This document shows positions 55,996-60,000 of a stretch of DNA of 60,000 nucleotides, piece by piece. Under the pieces are notes generated by a model. That model saw only the letters and a list, made by a program, of their open reading frames with translations. It had not been told where the DNA came from and searched no databases. A program made the position numbers and the translations under genes. Location: contig NC_049980.1 in the NCBI RefSeq assembly GCF_000003815.2, forward strand, positions 12,346,591-12,406,590, in the 5' to 3' direction. This stretch comes from Branchiostoma floridae. Lineage: Eukaryota; Chordata; Leptocardii; Amphioxiformes; Branchiostomatidae. Within the stretch, counting starts at the first letter, position 1. The number at the start of each line of letters is the position of its first letter.

Positions 55996-57135
55996 TCAAT
56001 TTTTAACGTAAGAACTTGACCACTACTTTGTAAAATGTTAATTGGAGGTCAGGGAGCCACACTACACTACCTTCTGACCAGTATACTGTAACGGAGTATA
56101 CAGCTACAATGAGACAGGCCCCTTTAGGCATCTTCAATAAACACTGACCAATGTTTTTGCATTGTCCTAAAGTACATTGTTCATCAGTACTTGGCATCAC
56201 TGTGACTTAATAATAATGAATTGTAGGCTACTCCGCTCAATCAACGATACATAAGCAACGGGTTTCACTCGTGTGTAGATTCTGTTGGCTTCAAGCCATG
56301 TCCTCAAGCAAAATGCTGCTTAAAGGCCATTCATTGCTGGCACACAGACTTTCGATTTTTAGTTATGTGGAATAACCAGCGGGAAAATAGGATTTGGACT
56401 AAGGTAATTAACCTGCGATTTGAAGTAATACTTTTGCCTTCAAGGACTAGCTATGGTTAAACATATTGTATCCGTGGTGAGAAGAGGAGGATTAACATAA
56501 AGAATAGAGTGTTACTTTTCGTCTATGCTGTCCTAACGCATTGTTTTACTGTTTGCTTTCCTCCTTCTTTACCGAAAACTATACGTCTCTGCCTCGTTGG
56601 ATATCTCGTTTGATTAGATAGACAAATATCTTCTGCGACGATCCCAAAGAAAAAATGTTATCTTGAAGGGAGTTCAATTTTTTATCAATCCAGTTATAAA
56701 ACTTTGGTTATGGCATAACTAACATATGTCTAATGTAGGTAGTGAAGTTTAACGCATGATCGTTGGTCTGTTTTTAATTTACTTCATCGCAAAAACAAGG
56801 CTTACTGTGAGCCACACAAGGTTTTGAGTTACGATAACTTGTGGTTTATGATAACAGATATCTATTCACTTTAGTTTTGAAAAGTTTCAGGTTATACCCA
56901 TCAGGGAAACAATCACGACGAACATATTCCATAAAGATATTGTTCTATGACGGAAGCTTACAAAGTCGAACTTTAATAAGAGATATGGAATATGGAGGAC
57001 GAAACTACGATTTGCTTCTGTGAAAAATGGAAAAAGTGGAAAAGTGGAAAATCGTGTCCATACTGAGAAAGGTCGAGGGGCTGTACAAGTAAGTGAAGCT
57101 CAGTGGAGCATTTGCCGAGGAAATAGCGATAGCTT
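55996..57135. other. Non-coding stretch
   Basis: Nothing recognised beyond chance ORFs and AT-rich DNA. Confidence 0.4.
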
Positions 57136-57909
57136 AATCCCCGGTTACTCATATGCATAGTCAAACATGGACTCCCCAACTTCCCCCGACCATGGTCGGG
57201 AGTGGTTCGGAAGCTAGGTCAGCTGTGGTCGGCGCTCGGCTCGGTCGGTCGGTTTTCGGCCGCGCCAGTCGAATGTCTTGAAATTTTCAAAACATTCGGC
57301 TCTAGATGGCAGGTCTGGAATGGGATGGCTGGTAGTCGGCTGGTGTTCAGCGCGGTCGGCTGGTGTTCGGATGGGAGTCAGATTTGATCACTGCTGACTT
57401 ACTCCCAACTAAATCTTAGTTGCCAATCTACCCATGACTGACCATTGACAGATCTCTGCTAACTCACTTCTAACCAAACTGACTAGCACCAAAACGTGGG
57501 CGAATCACCCCGGTTTTCACACGACCGACACTCAAACAAAAACAAAGAGGAACCCTAAAAGCCGTTTTGAAGCTAACTGTGATCCAGATTTGACCCCTCG
57601 GTGATGTTAGCAACGTAGACGAATGTATAATTTTGATTAAAAACGAAAATGACCACTCTTTTGAAAATCACCTATTATGGCCATTTCAATTCGGTTGGGA
57701 ACTAGTCAGGAGAGATTCGGCTTGAATTGGGGATGGTTGGGAGTAGATTAGCTATCATTCGGAGCTCAGTTGGGAGTAAGTGATCATTCTGGCCGGGAGA
57801 TATTCGGCGTGAAGATCGGCGTTGGCTAAACCTGCTCCCGAACTACAGCCTACCTTAGTCGGCTAGCGGTGGGAGCCATGTCCAGCTATAGTGTGCTCAC
57901 CTGGGCTCT
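57136..57909. mobile_element. Larger member of the CCCCGGTCACACAT MITE family
   Basis: The left ATCCCCGGTTACTCATATGC...CAAACATGGACTCCC has an imperfect inverted partner at the right (GGGAGCCATGTCCAGCTATA...CTCACCTGGGCTC). The interior is packed with GGTCGG / TTGGGAG / GCTAAC words similar to the 6557-6918 element. An internal end-like sequence ACCCCGGTTTTCACACGACC (57508-57527) suggests a nested or composite copy. Confidence 0.5.
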
Positions 57910-58094
57910 TTGTAAGATAAAGAGCTGAGCCATGTGACATAGGTTTCTCAGCTGAATCATCGAGCTTACATTCATCTATATTCAAAAATTGAATCCATTG
58001 ATTTCTCTGATCATGTGTGACTTTTAGTTTAGATTGATAGGCATTGTGCCTTTATCAGTTAAGTTCAAGAATGCAGGGCCTGTGCCAAAATGCC

Positions 58095-58319
58095 AAGCCT
58101 CTGTCACACATAGCCGAGTATGGCCTTCCCCAGACCATGGTTGAGAGTTGGTTAGAGGCAAGGTCTGCTGTGGATGGCAGTGCACGTGGGTATGCAAGGT
58201 CGACTGGCCAGTCAAATGTGTCTATAAACGTTTAAAACCAGAACGTGTGCTAACCACCCCCAACCTTCACACAATCGGCACACAACCTTTACCGGTCCTG
58301 GATGTGGGACAGGGGTTTT
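58095..58319. mobile_element. Short member of the CCCCGGTCACACAT MITE family
   Basis: AAGCCTCTGTCACACATAGC at the left and GGATGTGGGACAGGGGTTT at the right form imperfect inverted repeats. The interior GAGTATGGCCTTCCCCAGAC and ACCATGGTTGAGAGTTGG parallels GACCATGGCCTCCC / GTTGG of the 6557 element. Confidence 0.55.
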
Positions 58320-60000
58320 ACTGCTAGGGATTTAACACGTGGTTTGGTATTGAAACATTTCTTGTGCAAACACATACAATTAATCAACTTTGCAATCATA
58401 CCCGACTTTCAATAAAGGCCGTAGTGTCTTATACATTAAACCCATGGTAAATGTCGCTACTGGACTACCACTGCCCTTGTCTCCTATAGCTTTGACAATA
58501 CACCCCAAGTGCCACTTGCAGTTAATCGACAACCTTGATTCAACGTAGGGTTTTCTCCATATCGCATTATAATGATAGTATAAAAACCATTACTACAGCT
58601 TGTAAAAAAAAGAATGGATGTATTGCCGCAGTACCCTAAATTTAATTTGGTAGGCCAAAACCTAAATATGTATCAAATCTCAGGACATTCTTTTCATAGT
58701 TTCTTGGGTTGTGCTACTAAACCACAAACATACGTTTGCTTGAAAAAACATAAGCTTCCCTAGCAAAGTATACGACCACCTTGCCATTCGTGTGATTAGC
58801 GTTTGGAAGTCGCTGTTGGACGTGCTTCAAGTTTTCACACTTACAATATGATCACCGCTGAGACTCCGTACACCCCTGAAGACACATCTTTCGTGTCTTC
58901 TAATTCTTTCTGCCGCTCTGCTGTGTACTGGGTTTTGATACATAGATTTGTCTCGGTGTTCGAAGCTATTGTCCTGTGTGTTTAGAATGTGTGGCGTTCT
59001 AGACTTGACAACATTATAAATGCCTCCGGCTATCTAATTCAAATCACATTGCGTTATGTTGTGTAATTTGATGTAATTTGGCCAGAAGTGCATAGCGTGA
59101 CTACAAAGACCGGCCATTTGGTCCCACACATTTGCACCATGGTCCAAGCGAAGACTCACGCCTAACAAAATAAGCAATATCGTGTCCAACGCACTTAATT
59201 TTCCAAACATATTTTCCAATTGTTCCTCACTTGACAGCTTCAATGCACCACTGATTGAATTTGCGGCTCTCCCGAGTCCCTAACGCACACATTTGCGGAA
59301 AATGCCAGTCTACATCGATATTTTCCGGGACTTTAATTGTTGCGCGCCCGCCGCAGCTGCGGCCCGCGCGGACCCGTGCCGAATTATGCATGCAAAATGT
59401 TATTAGATCGAAGATAATCTTTGTATCATATTCGGCTGGTACCTCTGGACACCATTGTGTCCGATACCCGGTAATGAAGTAGGGGAGGAAAGGAGCGGGC
59501 TTCTGTGCTTTTCTGGGCATGTGCCTATAGCTGTAACACCAACAACTATTAACACGTATGTCCTAATAATATCAACACTTGAATAATATTGTCAAAGAGT
59601 GACTTATTCAGAAACAGGAAATTTGGTATCAAGAGATAGATTAAACTGTGTAAAGTCAAATTTTCTGTAGCCCAGGTAATGGTCAGAATAGTAAGAAACA
59701 AATCGGAAAACTTGGAACACTAGATTTCAAACTAATGGAATACTAATTTTTCTTTTAATGTCTTTCAAGACCACGGTCTAGAATTGTTTTAAGAAATGTA
59801 TTATCATTTCATTCTCACCCATGTCTGTTATTTCATTGTTACTGAAAACTAAAAAAAAACAAAACAATTCAACCAATACTATGATATACAATATAGTGTT
59901 ATCTTTGCCTTATACTTCAGTTGACAATATGCGATAGCTATGCCATATTAGGACACGTCTGCTTGAGGGGTATCTAGGAATATTGTCTTTTTACAGTTTT
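58320..60000. other. Terminal non-coding stretch
   Basis: No supported gene. A small GC-rich island at 59338-59395 contains the palindrome CCGCAGCTGCGG next to TTATGCATGCAAAATG (octamer-like), and the rest is AT-rich. Confidence 0.4.

Noticed and set aside
1-60000. CRISPR arrays, bacterial operons, rRNA or intact tRNA genes
   Set aside because: No spaced direct repeats, Shine-Dalgarno-led gene runs, rRNA segments or cloverleaf-capable tRNA with a good B box were seen. The window is eukaryotic.

Overview
This is a stretch of metazoan nuclear DNA, most likely from a cephalochordate (amphioxus, Branchiostoma). The genes are split by introns with GT/AG borders, the intergenic DNA is AT-rich with long (CA)n runs, and several families of short inverted-repeat elements recur. 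The two cellular genes are vertebrate-like families. The species assignment is inference, because no species-specific marker can be proved by reading alone.

0-10 kb: a 3' remnant of a non-LTR retrotransposon, two large (CA)n tracts, then a two-exon prokineticin-type (AVIT) secreted peptide gene. Exon 1 (2565-2654) encodes a signal peptide plus MVITG, and exon 2 (6226-6471) encodes the cysteine-rich domain. Its core promoter shows a perfect TGACGTCA site and a TATA-like box. Behind it lie a TAA-flanked MITE, a 163-bp tandem array and a roughly 617-bp tandem duplication.

10-17.7 kb: no recognisable cellular gene. The main feature is a 1.5-kb near-perfect foldback (palindromic) element between TTAA sites (13639-15144).

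17.7-24.4 kb: a nearly intact CR1/L2-type non-LTR retrotransposon on the + strand. ORF1 is an unusual multidomain protein: a J-like domain lacking HPD, a beta-rich region, a PHD finger, a coiled coil and an SGNH/GDSL esterase, then a Pro/Arg-rich tail. ORF2 has an APE endonuclease and a YADD reverse transcriptase, split by one frameshift.

26-37.2 kb: a nine-coding-exon thiopurine S-methyltransferase-like gene. The joins I propose stay in frame and give 293 aa. A TATA box lies upstream of exon 1, and several MITE-like elements sit in the introns, one ending 34 bp before the last exon.

37.2-60 kb: gene-poor. I see no convincing coding exon. The region holds more MITE copies, a tRNA-derived SINE and a few GC-richer, motif-rich islands that may be cis-regulatory, including a duplicated TTAAACG...CAGATGG module at 53.9-54.1 kb.

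The two cellular genes share the + strand but have unrelated functions (secreted GPCR ligand; cytosolic methyltransferase). Nothing suggests they act together. Much of the recognisable sequence between them is transposon-derived.
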